Shown here piece by piece: positions 1-9,360 of a stretch of 32,517 nucleotides of DNA. Made by a program: the position numbers and the translations under genes. Where the stretch lies: positions 1 to 32,517 of the forward strand of contig JAKSCL010000401.1 of assembly GCA_022360615.1 (NCBI GenBank). The letters are read 5' to 3'. The stretch's first letter is position 1. Each line of letters starts with the position of its first letter. This stretch comes from Hyphomicrobiales bacterium. GTDB lineage: Bacteria > Pseudomonadota > Alphaproteobacteria > Rhizobiales > JAKSCL01. Below the pieces are notes generated by a model. It did not search any database and had not been told where the DNA came from. It worked only from the letters and a program-made list of their open reading frames with translations.

Positions 1-173
1 CTAAAAAAACCAAACTGATATTCGACGAAAAGAAGGATGGCGACGATCCCGCCAACACTGGCGATTTCGATTGCTTCCTTCGGTGTTGTCTTCTGAACCG
101 GCATAAATTGCAGCTTAGGACCTGGAGCCAAATCGATTCTGACCTGATCAAAATCATGCTCTGAAAGGCACAT
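1..173 (-). CDS. Partial small membrane protein ORF, unknown function (runs off left edge)
   Basis: An open frame not in the ORF track reads from an ATG at 173 to the window edge without a stop, about 57 codons. An in-frame TGA lies 12 nt upstream of the ATG, so this is the first possible start. The visible protein has a short polar N-terminus followed by a hydrophobic stretch (IASVGGIVAILLFVEYQFGFF) that looks like one membrane segment. It lies 172 nt downstream of the kinase gene on the same strand, so it could be the next gene of the T6SS operon. No clear Shine-Dalgarno sequence precedes it. I do not recognise a family, and it could be a chance ORF. Confidence 0.35.
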   Translation of the reverse strand, partial: MCLSEHDFDQVRIDLAPGPKLQFMPVQKTTPKEAIEIASVGGIVAILLFVEYQFGFF

Positions 174-345
174 TGCGGCGTATCACGATGAAAACCGTCC
201 TTGTGTTTTCTCCGTACACACCCGACTGAGGCAGCCTGTTCTCTGATTGGGCTGCTATCGGTATAGGCTTTATCCTACGGAAGCTTCGCGAGTCTTAATT
301 TTGCGCCGAAGCCGCAATTTTGGAAAAATTTCCCCGAAAATATGG

Positions 346-1770
346 TTAACCAATTATTCGCCACCACGGTTTCCTGGAAAAGCCTTCGATGAACTCTGTG
401 ATGGTCGCAGTCCGCTCGTCTTGGGTAAGTTGCAGCGCTCGCCGCAGCGCTGGCCAGCGCCACTTTGCAAGGTCTTTCGGTTTCTCCGGTTTCAGCTTTT
501 CTTCCAGCGCGTCTTCAGCCGATTTCTTGTCATACGGATGACGGCCTGCCAGCATCATGTAGGCGAGAACGCCGAGCCCGTAGACATCATCCATGGGCGT
601 GGGGTCCTCCCCTTTCAGCATTTCAAGCGAGGCATATGCGGGGGTGAGCGCGCCGACGCGGTCGAGATAAATGACGGTCGGGTCGTCTTCACCGCCGGGA
701 AATGGGTTTAAGCGCCGCGCAGTCCCGAAATCCAGCACTTTCACATCGCCGGTGCGCGTTACAAAGATATTGCCCGGCTTGATGTCGGTATGAATAACGT
801 CACGGGCGTGCGCATGGCGAAGAGCTGAACCCACTGCCTCGATAATGTGCAGCGCCCGCGGGAAGGCCAATGTTCCATCTTCGCTTGATTTGAGAATTTT
901 TGCGAGCGTTTTGCCTTCCAGCAACTCCATAATGATGAAGTCGGTTTCGGACTCAGGGTCGTGATCCCAGTCATAGACCCGCACAATGTGAGAGTGCACC
1001 AACTCCTGCATCCGCCGAGCTTCACGGTGCATGAGTTCAACCGCATCGTGACCGAGGTCAGAACTCACATTGACGACTTTCAACGCCACTTGTGCGTAAG
1101 GCGAACGCGCCCGTGCGCGGAAACGGTCAAGTGCGCGATAGACCGTGCTCATGCCGCCGAGACCGATCACCTCGAGGATTTCATACCGGTCCCGCAGAAC
1201 ATCCCCGACCGGCACCGGAATGCGCTTTGGCGCAGAAGTCTTTCTCAATTTGCGGGGTTTCGCTCTCGCGGCTTCAGCTCTTGCAATCGCTGTTTCCTGC
1301 GCAATCGTACGGCGTCCTGCGTTATCGGAGGATTCTGTGCCTATGTCCGCCACCCCGATGGCCGGGACCGGATCGGCATCCGGAACCGCTCCGCCGGCCT
1401 GGCCGGCCGGTTTATCATCATTGGCATCGCTTGCCGTTTCTTCGGCACCGGGCTCTTCTGCGGCCTGTCTTTCGTTGGACGATCCTTCGCTGGGGGAGAC
1501 TTCGGGAACCGGTTTGTCGCTGGCGGCGTCTTCGAGGGACGGTTCCTGCGCGGCTTCGGCGGTGGGCGTTGGCGGGGTCTCGGAAGCTCCAGCCCGTCCG
1601 CCTGTCTCCCCGGCCGCCGTTTGAGGGCGCGAGCCCCGGAGAGGTTCATCATCTCCCAGGCGCGTTGACTGCGTCAGCGGCGCGGTCGCATCATCGTCGT
1701 CGGCAATGTCCAGGGGTGGGTGCGCCCGCGCCTCGTCTTTTTTTGCCGCGCCGTCGTCCACGGTTGTCAT
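346..1770 (-). CDS. ppkA: T6SS-associated Ser/Thr protein kinase, PpkA-like
   Basis: Predicted Hanks-type Ser/Thr kinase of the T6SS threonine-phosphorylation switch; in known systems PpkA phosphorylates the FHA protein or a membrane-complex subunit to promote assembly. Residues 1 to about 185 are acidic, Pro/Ala/Glu-rich and probably disordered. The kinase domain follows: Gly-rich loop IGLGGMSTV (about 202-210), lysine in VALKVV (231), catalytic loop VIHTDIKPGN (325-334) and DFG (347-349). The catalytic loop has HTD instead of HRD, making this a non-RD kinase. The APE motif is degenerate (YASLE). The kinase is C-terminal and no membrane segment or sensor domain follows it, unlike the long Pseudomonas PpkA. 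It is the last recognised gene of the cluster, 109 nt after pppA. The kinase assignment is firm; the role follows from context. Confidence 0.88.
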   Translation of the reverse strand: MTTVDDGAAKKDEARAHPPLDIADDDDATAPLTQSTRLGDDEPLRGSRPQTAAGETGGRAGASETPPTPTAEAAQEPSLEDAASDKPVPEVSPSEGSSNERQAAEEPGAEETASDANDDKPAGQAGGAVPDADPVPAIGVADIGTESSDNAGRRTIAQETAIARAEAARAKPRKLRKTSAPKRIPVPVGDVLRDRYEILEVIGLGGMSTVYRALDRFRARARSPYAQVALKVVNVSSDLGHDAVELMHREARRMQELVHSHIVRVYDWDHDPESETDFIIMELLEGKTLAKILKSSEDGTLAFPRALHIIEAVGSALRHAHARDVIHTDIKPGNIFVTRTGDVKVLDFGTARRLNPFPGGEDDPTVIYLDRVGALTPAYASLEMLKGEDPTPMDDVYGLGVLAYMMLAGRHPYDKKSAEDALEEKLKPEKPKDLAKWRWPALRRALQLTQDERTATITEFIEGFSRKPWWRIIG

Positions 1771-1879
1771 CCCTCATCCATACCGCGTTGTTGCCACGCT
1801 CCATCGCCAATCCCCCCAGACGAACCTATCACACCTGCTGGCAAGGCCTTGAGCACAAAGGAAAACGTTCTTGTTCGTA

Positions 1880-2632
1880 TTATCCAGGGAGCACCGGTAT
1901 CGTCAAATCCTGCTCTGCGATCGAACGCAATATGATGACGGTCACATCATCGCGCGCACCCTTTATCGCCGCGGCCGCCACAAGGCGCTCCGCCAATCCC
2001 TCTATGGGTTCCGAAAGGAGCGTGATGATTTCACTCGAGGTGAGAACCTTGGTGAGCCCATCGCTGCATAGGAGGAAAGTATCGCCAATCTGCACAGGCG
2101 TGACGACGCGGTCGAGCTTCAAGCTGTCAGAGGAACCGACAGCGCGGGTGATCATGTTGACGGTCTGCACGGCGCCGTTGGAAAGATGATCGAGACTATG
2201 GTCTTTGGTGAGCTGGTAAAGTCTGTCATCCCGGAACAAATAGATGCGGGAATCGCCTGCCCAAAGGCAGACTGCGTGTTTCTGACTGACAAGGAGGCCG
2301 GCGAAAGTGGAGCCGATGATATCGTTGCCGCCACGCTCAAGAGCGCCGCGCCTCAGGGCGGCATTCACCTCGAGAACCCCGAGTTCGGTTTGCGCCACCC
2401 GCTCATCGAGAGGGCTTTCCGGCATGACGACCGTGCCCAGAACATCGACAATCATGCGGCTTGCAACATCGCCATCGGCATGCCCGCCCATTCCGTCGGC
2501 AACGGCGAAAAGGCCTGCGGAGGGGTAATCGATGAAGGCGTCCTGGTTGACCTTGCGGTTCGGACTGCGCCGCGTCATCGAGGTCGAGATCCACAACAAG
2601 GCGTCGGGTGAGGTCATCTCAACACCGCTCAC
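1880..2632 (-). CDS. pppA: T6SS-associated PP2C-type phosphatase PppA
   Basis: PP2C (PPM family) metal-dependent Ser/Thr phosphatase, 250 aa, expected to reverse PpkA phosphorylation and damp T6SS assembly. The family motifs appear in order: NQDAF near residue 29, VADGMGGH near 45, GST near 106, AGDSRIYLFRDD near 124, LLCSDGLT near 187 and RDDVTVI near 227. The metal-binding aspartates are present, so the enzyme looks active. The GTG start overlaps the TGA of tagF (GTGA), indicating translational coupling. In some rhizobia TagF and PppA are a single fused protein; here they are separate overlapping genes. A 109-nt gap separates it from the kinase gene. Confidence 0.93.
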   Translation of the reverse strand: MSGVEMTSPDALLWISTSMTRRSPNRKVNQDAFIDYPSAGLFAVADGMGGHADGDVASRMIVDVLGTVVMPESPLDERVAQTELGVLEVNAALRRGALERGGNDIIGSTFAGLLVSQKHAVCLWAGDSRIYLFRDDRLYQLTKDHSLDHLSNGAVQTVNMITRAVGSSDSLKLDRVVTPVQIGDTFLLCSDGLTKVLTSSEIITLLSEPIEGLAERLVAAAAIKGARDDVTVIILRSIAEQDLTIPVLPG

Positions 2633-3384
2633 GATGCGGGAACGCTCGCCTGCTGCGCAACCCAGTTATGGTGTTCCCAGGCGCCATCGAGAAAACCTGC
2701 AAAAGACTTCGGATTGGGAAGGCCAAGACAAAGCGTCGCCGCCGGTTTATAGCCGCTCCATCCGGCATGCCACCAGCAGGTTCTGCCCGCCGGCTGACGC
2801 TTGGATCCAATGCCGTCAATAACGGCGGTGCGGAGCGCTGCAACCGGCGGAAAACCGTCACCAAGCACCAGCCAGCCCTTTGTGACGCCGTAGCGGTCGC
2901 GCCAGCGCAACCGTTTTTCCGACATCGCAAGATCATTGCGGACATTCTGGCCGATCTTCTCAAGGCCATTCAACGCTTCACTCACATCGAGCGCGCCGTC
3001 GATAACCCTTATGGTCAGTTCCTCTACCTGCTCAAGCCAAGCATTCAGAATCTCAGCCGCATCGAGGGTATCGACATCCGGTTGAAACGGCATGGCCAGC
3101 ATCAAAGGATAGGCACGATTGACAGAATCGACCGAGGAAGCAAGCACGCCGGTCCAGCCATTCTCCGAGAGAATGCCGGGGTCGAGCGAGAAGCGCCAAA
3201 TGGGACTTGAGAGATATGTCTGAAGCCAGTTGTCGCCGAGCGCCTGCTGGCTCTCATGAATGGCATGGGCGAGCCAATTGTCCCAATTGCGAATGGCGAG
3301 GCCCGGCAGGCCGCCCTGTACGAAATCTGATTTCGAAGGAATCTTGCCGAAATATCCGGCATGTTCGGTTACGCGCATGCTCAT
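2629..3384 (-). CDS. tagF: T6SS-associated regulator TagF
   Basis: TagF/ImpM family protein, a negative post-translational regulator that in other bacteria acts through the FHA protein and is coupled to PpkA/PppA. The N-terminus has the family signature GYFGKIPSKSDFV, followed by the Trp-rich SENGWTGVLASSVDSVNRAYPL block and a C-terminal CWWHAGWSG region. The ORF track starts at 3399, but an ATG at 3384 forms an ATGA overlap with the tssM stop and gives the usual N-terminus (MSMRVTEHAGYFG), so I prefer it (251 aa). It overlaps pppA downstream by 4 nt. Family confidence is high; the exact start is inferred. Confidence 0.92.
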   Translation of the reverse strand: MSMRVTEHAGYFGKIPSKSDFVQGGLPGLAIRNWDNWLAHAIHESQQALGDNWLQTYLSSPIWRFSLDPGILSENGWTGVLASSVDSVNRAYPLMLAMPFQPDVDTLDAAEILNAWLEQVEELTIRVIDGALDVSEALNGLEKIGQNVRNDLAMSEKRLRWRDRYGVTKGWLVLGDGFPPVAALRTAVIDGIGSKRQPAGRTCWWHAGWSGYKPAATLCLGLPNPKSFAGFLDGAWEHHNWVAQQASVPAS

Positions 3385-6300
3385 AGCGAGTCGGGACATC
3401 TGAAGGCCGAAAGAACCCCGAAATTAAACGCGTTCGATACGCTCGATGCGCGCAATTCGAAACTAGCCGTGAGATCGTTGTCCATCATGGAGAACTGATA
3501 GCGGTCCGGGCCGCCGGCGCGCTGCAATCCGGTCTCCTCCAGCAGCCGAAAAAGCGCCCAGACACCTGAGTGGTCGAGCCGCCTCGTACTGCCCTCAAGC
3601 GTTGTGATGGAGACCTCGGCTGTGCTGGCTTCGGCTTTGCTCGGCCATTCGAAATCAATCGTTCTCGGCGGACCGTGCCGGTAGACGATCTCGGTGTCGT
3701 CTAGCTTGAAGGCGGAGCGAAAGGCGTTGGGATCGAGGGCTGCGGGCGTAACGCTGAAACGCACCAGCGGCGTGGTGCCGCCCTCCGCGAAAAAGCTATT
3801 CTGAATGGTGGTCGCGCGAGCGAATTGCGCAAGCGTGTCAGCCGAGATGCCCAAGGACTCGCCGTCGATTGTCGCGGCGCGCAAACGCGAGCCCTGACGC
3901 ACGACGAACGGTTTGAGATAATCCTCAAAGAACGTGTCGAGCGTGCCTTTTGGCGCGAAGAAATCGCTGAAGTCCTGAATGTTCGCTTCCTGTTGTGAAT
4001 TCCGGAAGATGGGATAGCGCTGGAAAAGCGCGCTGTCGCAGACAGGCAGCACATCCCTTCGCCAAGTCTCGTTGATCTCCGAATAGGTCAGCCGCATGAG
4101 GATACCCCAGGTCGCACCTGTAACCTCACGCATGATGGAGCGCACGGGATCGGGGCGCAGTGCGGAATCGTTGCGCAATTCGGCCATGGCGTCATTGTTT
4201 GGATTGGCAACGCGCTGCGCGACGAATTGGTAAGCCGCCATTGAGGGCTGGGGCGCCGTTGTGATGCTTGAGACGGTGCCGAAGAGGTTACCGAATAACT
4301 CCTGGGTGCGCGTAATCCGTGGTGCGCCCGTTGCCGCATCCGTCGCCATCAGATCGTTCAAGCCTCGAAAAGCTTGGCTGATCTCGTGGCCGGGCCAGTC
4401 CATGCCGCCAAGCGCTTGAGCAGCAGCGGCTTCGGCGGCCGCAGACGATGCAGACGCAACCGCATCACCAGCCGCGTTGGCGACGGCTCCGATCGGGCTG
4501 CCGGAGAACCCACCGGTACCTCCGCCCACATTCTGGTTATTTTCCTGGCCAGGGATCGGGAGGTTCGTGTTCTGCCGAACCGATTCCACTAGGCGCAGCA
4601 TCGGTGACTCAGGGCTCGCCATGAGCTGGAGAATGTTCTGCGCGGAAACCAGGTCATTGATGGGCGCCACGCCAACCTGGTTCAGCATGGTGCGCCAATA
4701 GCGGATGTAATCGGAGATGTACTGGCGGGCCACCTGCCGGATCAGGCGCTTCGTGAGTTCGTCGTCGCTGCCGCCGCCGCCGACCACCCAGTCATTCCCC
4801 ATTTCCTCACGTACGATCCGCTGCAGATCGACGAGAAAATAGTCGTAAAAGCCTTGGCGGGTGAAGAGACCTGGAATGCGCATAATGCGCTCGCCGCCCG
4901 TGCGTGCATTGGTGATTGTCAGCCCCGACGCACCGCCCACCAAGGAGAGCAGATCGAAAGGCGCAAGATCCGCGCGCTGAAGGCCTTCGCGAACAAACCG
5001 GCTATAGATCTGATCGGTCTGGGGCACGCGCGTAATGCGCTGGCGCGCAGTGCTGATCACGCCGGAGTTCAATTCAGCAGGCGCACTCAGCCGGGTGATC
5101 AGATCGTTCACCATGGTATCCATGTCTTGCCGGCTGTTCGGATCAAGAGCAAAAGCAAGTTGGACTTCTTCGCCAACGGCTTGTTCGACCCGGCTTGGAT
5201 CAAGGCGATCGAGATCGCCGAGCATCAGATAGCTCTCAAGCAGCTCGCGGAGACCTGAGGTATCGACAGCGCCGGGTGTCCGGGCTGCGGCCACGATGCG
5301 GGACCCAAGCCGGTCGACGACGGTAGGTTCGAGCACATTGTTGAGGAGCGATTGATACGTCCGGTCGGTCGCGGGCCCGAGCGTGGCGGTCGCCGATACG
5401 CCGGCAAAGCCGATCCAATCCCATGGGCTCGAGGCGAAGTGGATTTCGCGCAGATCGCGGCCTGCCTGCATGATGGGGAGAACGCTTTGGAAGTTCGTGT
5501 TGCCGCGGTAGTTCGCAAGCCGTTCCTCAAGCACTTGTGCCGCCTCTTTGGTGCGGTCGGCGCGGGCGTCGCTGCTTTGATAAGCGGCAAACCATAAGGC
5601 GGATACGCCGGCCACGAGACCAATCGCGGCGGCGTAACCAAGCCCGTGCAAGGCGGCGAGCTTTGCCTCAAGCTTGCGGTTGGTGCCGACCATTGCCTGT
5701 TCGCGGAAGATCACATCGGTCAAAAGCGAGCGGATAAAGAAGGCTTTGCCCCTGCCGCTGAAGGCCGGGGTCTGTGCTGCCGAAAGGCCGAAATCGCGGC
5801 TAAAGGCTCCGATGATGCGGTCGATCGGCGTGCCTTCCTGAGTGCCGCTGGTAAAATAGACACCACGGAAGATCGGCTGCGTCTCATAGCGATTCGGCCG
5901 GAAAATACCATTCAAGAACGCCTTGAGCGTTTCGTTCAGCGCTCCGAATTCCTGCGGGAACATGAAGATGCGGCAGCGGCGCCCGATATCGCGTTCGACG
6001 TGCATGCGCTCGTGGACACGGGCATCGACGCGGCCAGCCAGTTCCTTGAACTGGGTGTCGAATTCCTTGCCCCACTCAGCGCTTGGGCTATCGGCGGGGA
6101 AGGTCATTCCCCAGACCTGATTGCGCTCCTCAGCGTTGAGTGTGTCAAAGAAATCGGTGAAGCCCGAGATGAGGTCGCATTTGGTGACGAGCACATAGAC
6201 GGGAATGCGCACGCCAAAACTCTTCATCAGTTCCTGAAGCCGCTGCTTCATCGCTTCTGCATGGCGCTTGCGGTCATTTGGACCGGACAGAAGGATGTCG

Positions 6301-6995
6301 GAGAGGCTGATAGCGAGGAGCACGCCGTTCACCGGCCGCCGCCGCCGGTGCTTCTTCAAAATGCTTAGGAAGCCGTTCCAGGCGGTGCGATCCGCATCGC
6401 GGTTGACGTCCTGGGTCGAATAACGCCCGGCTGTGTCAATCAACACGGCCTCATCGGTGAACCACCAGTCGCAGTATCGGGTGCCGCCGATCCCGGAAAT
6501 CACATCGGCACCCAGCCGTTCAGCCAGCGGAAAGTCGAGACCCGAATTCTTTAGGACGGTGGTTTTGCCCGATCCCGGCGGGCCGATAATGATGTACCAG
6601 GGAAGCTGGAAGAGATAGTTGCGCCCCCCCTTGTTGCGAACCGCCTGCTCCTTGAGGACGTCCATGGCGTCCTCGAAACGGTCCCGAATGATTTCGATCT
6701 CCTCGTCCGACTGCGTATCGCCCATGGAAACGAGTTCTTCGCTCTGGAGAAGACTGTTGATGAGCTTGGCATTCGCCCGCCGGGCCAAAACGAAGCGGAT
6801 GAGCGCGACCAGAAACGCGACGAGGAAGATGGAAACAATGGTGATAACCCGAACGCCCACACCACCTAGAGGCGTGACGTTCATGACCGTCACATGCGGC
6901 CCCAAGAACCAGATGAGTAGGCTTATCGCCGCAAGCCCAGCGGTGACCGCCAGCGAGCGAAGACGGAAGAGGCTGCTCAAAAACGCGATCACCAT
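3381..6995 (-). CDS. tssM: T6SS inner-membrane protein TssM (IcmF family)
   Basis: Core of the TssJLM envelope complex; anchors in the inner membrane and spans the periplasm to meet TssJ. At 1204 aa it has normal length. Two N-terminal membrane segments lie at about 12-32 and 48-70. A cytoplasmic NTPase-like domain follows with intact Walker A GPPGSGKT (138-145), DTAG (187-190) and a VTKCDLI motif. A third membrane segment (LGYAAAIGLVAGVSALWF) lies near residue 450, before a long periplasmic IcmF-related region. An Ala/Gly/Asn-rich stretch in the C-terminal half looks like a flexible insert. An AGGTGA ribosome site overlaps the tssL stop and precedes the ATG. The 3' end overlaps tagF. The intact Walker A is notable because it is degenerate in some TssM proteins. 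Confidence 0.97.
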   Translation of the reverse strand: MVIAFLSSLFRLRSLAVTAGLAAISLLIWFLGPHVTVMNVTPLGGVGVRVITIVSIFLVAFLVALIRFVLARRANAKLINSLLQSEELVSMGDTQSDEEIEIIRDRFEDAMDVLKEQAVRNKGGRNYLFQLPWYIIIGPPGSGKTTVLKNSGLDFPLAERLGADVISGIGGTRYCDWWFTDEAVLIDTAGRYSTQDVNRDADRTAWNGFLSILKKHRRRRPVNGVLLAISLSDILLSGPNDRKRHAEAMKQRLQELMKSFGVRIPVYVLVTKCDLISGFTDFFDTLNAEERNQVWGMTFPADSPSAEWGKEFDTQFKELAGRVDARVHERMHVERDIGRRCRIFMFPQEFGALNETLKAFLNGIFRPNRYETQPIFRGVYFTSGTQEGTPIDRIIGAFSRDFGLSAAQTPAFSGRGKAFFIRSLLTDVIFREQAMVGTNRKLEAKLAALHGLGYAAAIGLVAGVSALWFAAYQSSDARADRTKEAAQVLEERLANYRGNTNFQSVLPIMQAGRDLREIHFASSPWDWIGFAGVSATATLGPATDRTYQSLLNNVLEPTVVDRLGSRIVAAARTPGAVDTSGLRELLESYLMLGDLDRLDPSRVEQAVGEEVQLAFALDPNSRQDMDTMVNDLITRLSAPAELNSGVISTARQRITRVPQTDQIYSRFVREGLQRADLAPFDLLSLVGGASGLTITNARTGGERIMRIPGLFTRQGFYDYFLVDLQRIVREEMGNDWVVGGGGSDDELTKRLIRQVARQYISDYIRYWRTMLNQVGVAPINDLVSAQNILQLMASPESPMLRLVESVRQNTNLPIPGQENNQNVGGGTGGFSGSPIGAVANAAGDAVASASSAAAEAAAAQALGGMDWPGHEISQAFRGLNDLMATDAATGAPRITRTQELFGNLFGTVSSITTAPQPSMAAYQFVAQRVANPNNDAMAELRNDSALRPDPVRSIMREVTGATWGILMRLTYSEINETWRRDVLPVCDSALFQRYPIFRNSQQEANIQDFSDFFAPKGTLDTFFEDYLKPFVVRQGSRLRAATIDGESLGISADTLAQFARATTIQNSFFAEGGTTPLVRFSVTPAALDPNAFRSAFKLDDTEIVYRHGPPRTIDFEWPSKAEASTAEVSITTLEGSTRRLDHSGVWALFRLLEETGLQRAGGPDRYQFSMMDNDLTASFELRASSVSNAFNFGVLSAFRCPDSL

Positions 6996-6998
6996 CGC

Positions 6999-7955
6999 TC
7001 ACCTGTTCAAGATGCGCTGATCGATGCCTTCAAGTGTCTCCATGACTGGGGAGACCTCGCCCGAAAGCAGAAACTGGAAATAGCCGAAAATACCAACCAG
7101 AAGAACGGCGGCGGTCGCAAAGACCACCCATAGCGGAATGTAGCTTGTCAGCTTGCCTCGCGTCTCCGCCGCCTCCCAGCGATCGGAAAGCTGGCTTGGC
7201 GGCGCTTCCTTCTCCGCCGTAATGAGGCGGCCTAATTCGGCGCGGAGATCTTCGAGCTGATAGCGTCCGCCTTCGACGATCCGGTAACGGCCCTCAAAGC
7301 CGAGCAGGAGGCACGTATCGATCAGGCGCATCAAGCTGAGGTATTGGGCTGGTTTCGAGCGCACGCGGTCAAGGATCTCGAACACTTTCTCACCGCCCCA
7401 TGTCTCGCCATGAAACTCGTTGAGAAGCGATTTGGCGCTCCATTCGCTGCGGCTGCCCCAGGGCGTCGTCAAGATGGTTTCATCGAGGAGTGCGCACAAT
7501 ACATAGCGGGCGGCCGTCACCTCGCCGGGTTGCGCTCCGGCTTTAAGCGCCCGCTCCTCGAAACTGTCGATCTGCGAGACAACGTTGCGGCGCAACGCAC
7601 TGACATCGGCGAACTCTACGGCCTTCTTGAGTTCAGCCACCAGCGCCAGAAGCGGCTGCGCGCACACAACGAGAATCTCATCCTCTGACTTCGGTTCGCG
7701 GTATAGCAGGCGATCAACAGAGACGAATTCTTCTTCCAGGGCGACCGGAGGCTGGCTCGCAAGAGGCGCCGACACCGCACCGGTAGCCGGGGTGAGAACC
7801 ACGGTCGGATCATCGTCAAAAACGGGGGCGGGACCATTGACTGCCGTTGCGCTTCCAGCCTGCTGCTGGGCGCTCCTCGCCCGTGGACTGATAAGCTGCT
7901 CGGTCGCGTCATCCGCCTCGACATTGGCGTTTTTGACGAAATCAGTGAATGTCAT
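6999..7955 (-). CDS. tssL: T6SS inner-membrane protein TssL (DotU/ImpK family)
   Basis: DotU-family subunit of the TssJLM membrane complex that contacts the baseplate through TssK. The 318-aa protein has a variable N-terminal region of about 90 residues, then the DotU domain with the conserved ARYVLCALLDETILTTPWG block and the FFE/LLGFEGRY-type segment (LLGFEGRYRIVEGGR). A single membrane segment near the C-terminus (PLWVVFATAAVLLVGIFGYFQFLL) is followed by a short tail. There is no C-terminal OmpA/peptidoglycan-binding domain, so this is the short TssL type. The ATG overlaps the tssK stop (ATGA), and tssM starts 3 nt after its stop. Confidence 0.96.
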   Translation of the reverse strand: MTFTDFVKNANVEADDATEQLISPRARSAQQQAGSATAVNGPAPVFDDDPTVVLTPATGAVSAPLASQPPVALEEEFVSVDRLLYREPKSEDEILVVCAQPLLALVAELKKAVEFADVSALRRNVVSQIDSFEERALKAGAQPGEVTAARYVLCALLDETILTTPWGSRSEWSAKSLLNEFHGETWGGEKVFEILDRVRSKPAQYLSLMRLIDTCLLLGFEGRYRIVEGGRYQLEDLRAELGRLITAEKEAPPSQLSDRWEAAETRGKLTSYIPLWVVFATAAVLLVGIFGYFQFLLSGEVSPVMETLEGIDQRILNR

Positions 7956-9283
7956 CGTTTGCGAATAGCCCAGAATTCAAGCCGCAGATTCGGGTAGTCG
8001 CCACTTACGTGAAATGCGAAAGCCGCGGATGTCGGCAGCCTGCCCCATAGCTCCGTGTTCTGTTCGAGTTCAAAGTACACTGCATCCTGCAAGAAAGGTA
8101 GCTCGCGGGGCGCTACAGGTAATGAATTGAGCGCGATTCCGGGCAATTGCAGATTAACCAGATCGCGGATCGCCTCCACGGGGCCAATCTTGATCTGCAA
8201 GGGTAAATGTTGACGTAACGTCTCCGCCGGCATGCTCGCCATCGCCGCGAGCACGAAACGCCGGTCCTGGAAAATCGAACGGTCGGGGATCGCGCCGATC
8301 CAGATACCATAGTCGCGCGGTTCGAGCGGGATCGGTTGCGCGGTCTGCTCGATAACCGTCGAAAGGAGCCCGCGTAGCGTCACCATAATGGGATCGAAGG
8401 TTGCTTCGAGACGGGCGTGGTCGTACGGCGGATAGGGCGAAGGGCGGCGATTTTCGTCGGCGTAGGTGGACAACTCGCCCGCCAATTGGACAAGAAACCG
8501 GTAAACCGTTTCCGGATGCACGCTGTCTATGGTCAAGAAATGCTGAAACAACGGTTCGTAACGGTTCACGATCTGGAGCGTGATGAGGTCGTTGAAGCTT
8601 GCCCCGTCCATGGCCCGCGAGGGATCGATCCGCAGTGCTAGCGCTTCGCCGCGGCTGCGCAGCAACGCTTGCACCTGACGGAGGATTTCGACGAGCCGCG
8701 GTACCGCCACGGCATTTAGACAGGGCGGAATGAAATTGGTGTCGAGAACGGCCTTGCCGCTTGCATCGATTTCGCGCAGCCGGGCAATGGGCAGGCAGAC
8801 GAGATCGTCCTCCGGTTCGCCTTCGAACAAGATACGGGCGCGAAGCGCTCCCACATCGAGACGGGTCGCGGGCCGGTCGGGAAGGACGGAATCGCGCACC
8901 TCGATCTGCGCGCGCTTGTAGCGGCGGGTTTCTTCGCCGTCACCGCCGACCTCGGCACCGTCACGCACCCGCACCGGTAAGGCGAGCTTGATGACTGCGT
9001 TCTGGGTGTTGACGGGAACTTCGCGCGCGGAAGGCGGGCTGAGGTCGTTGGGGATCGAGATGACGGACCCCTCTTGAAGAACGGCGTCGCAACGGGCAAG
9101 CGCAATGCGCCCCAACGCCAGTACTTCCTCGTCGAACTCAAGCGCGGCGACACCATAGCCGCCTGGCACAATAGCATTCACGCGGCCGTCGATTTGCCGC
9201 TCGATCCAGCGATCATACTGCTGAAAGTGCTGAGGACGTACGAACATCCCCTCTTGCCAAATCGGCTTGTTGGTCAACGACAT
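7952..9283 (-). CDS. tssK: T6SS baseplate adaptor TssK (ImpJ/VasE family)
   Basis: TssK joins the baseplate (TssEFG) to the TssJLM membrane complex. The protein is 443 aa, normal for the family, and begins with the typical motif IWQEGMFVRPQHFQQ. The C-terminal half carries the family blocks LPGIALNSLPVAPRELPF and the YFELEQNTELW segment near the end. The start ATG is preceded by a GGGGTG-type ribosome site. Downstream it overlaps tssL by 4 nt; upstream, 77 nt separate it from tssJ. Nothing looks damaged. Confidence 0.97.
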   Translation of the reverse strand: MSLTNKPIWQEGMFVRPQHFQQYDRWIERQIDGRVNAIVPGGYGVAALEFDEEVLALGRIALARCDAVLQEGSVISIPNDLSPPSAREVPVNTQNAVIKLALPVRVRDGAEVGGDGEETRRYKRAQIEVRDSVLPDRPATRLDVGALRARILFEGEPEDDLVCLPIARLREIDASGKAVLDTNFIPPCLNAVAVPRLVEILRQVQALLRSRGEALALRIDPSRAMDGASFNDLITLQIVNRYEPLFQHFLTIDSVHPETVYRFLVQLAGELSTYADENRRPSPYPPYDHARLEATFDPIMVTLRGLLSTVIEQTAQPIPLEPRDYGIWIGAIPDRSIFQDRRFVLAAMASMPAETLRQHLPLQIKIGPVEAIRDLVNLQLPGIALNSLPVAPRELPFLQDAVYFELEQNTELWGRLPTSAAFAFHVSGDYPNLRLEFWAIRKR

Positions 9284-9360
9284 ACCGCACCCCGCTGCCG
9301 GCCAGGGCAGCCCCTCCCTACTCAGCCGGCACGCCCCGGCAATACATCAAACCGGTTTGG

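Noticed and set aside
290-345. Possible terminator after ppkA (TTGCG/CGCAA stem)
   Set aside because: The stem is only 5 bp and no T-run follows on the transcribed strand; too weak to call.
1092-2189. 365-aa plus-strand ORF across ppkA and pppA
   Set aside because: Runs antisense through two well-supported genes and the gap between them, with no domain.
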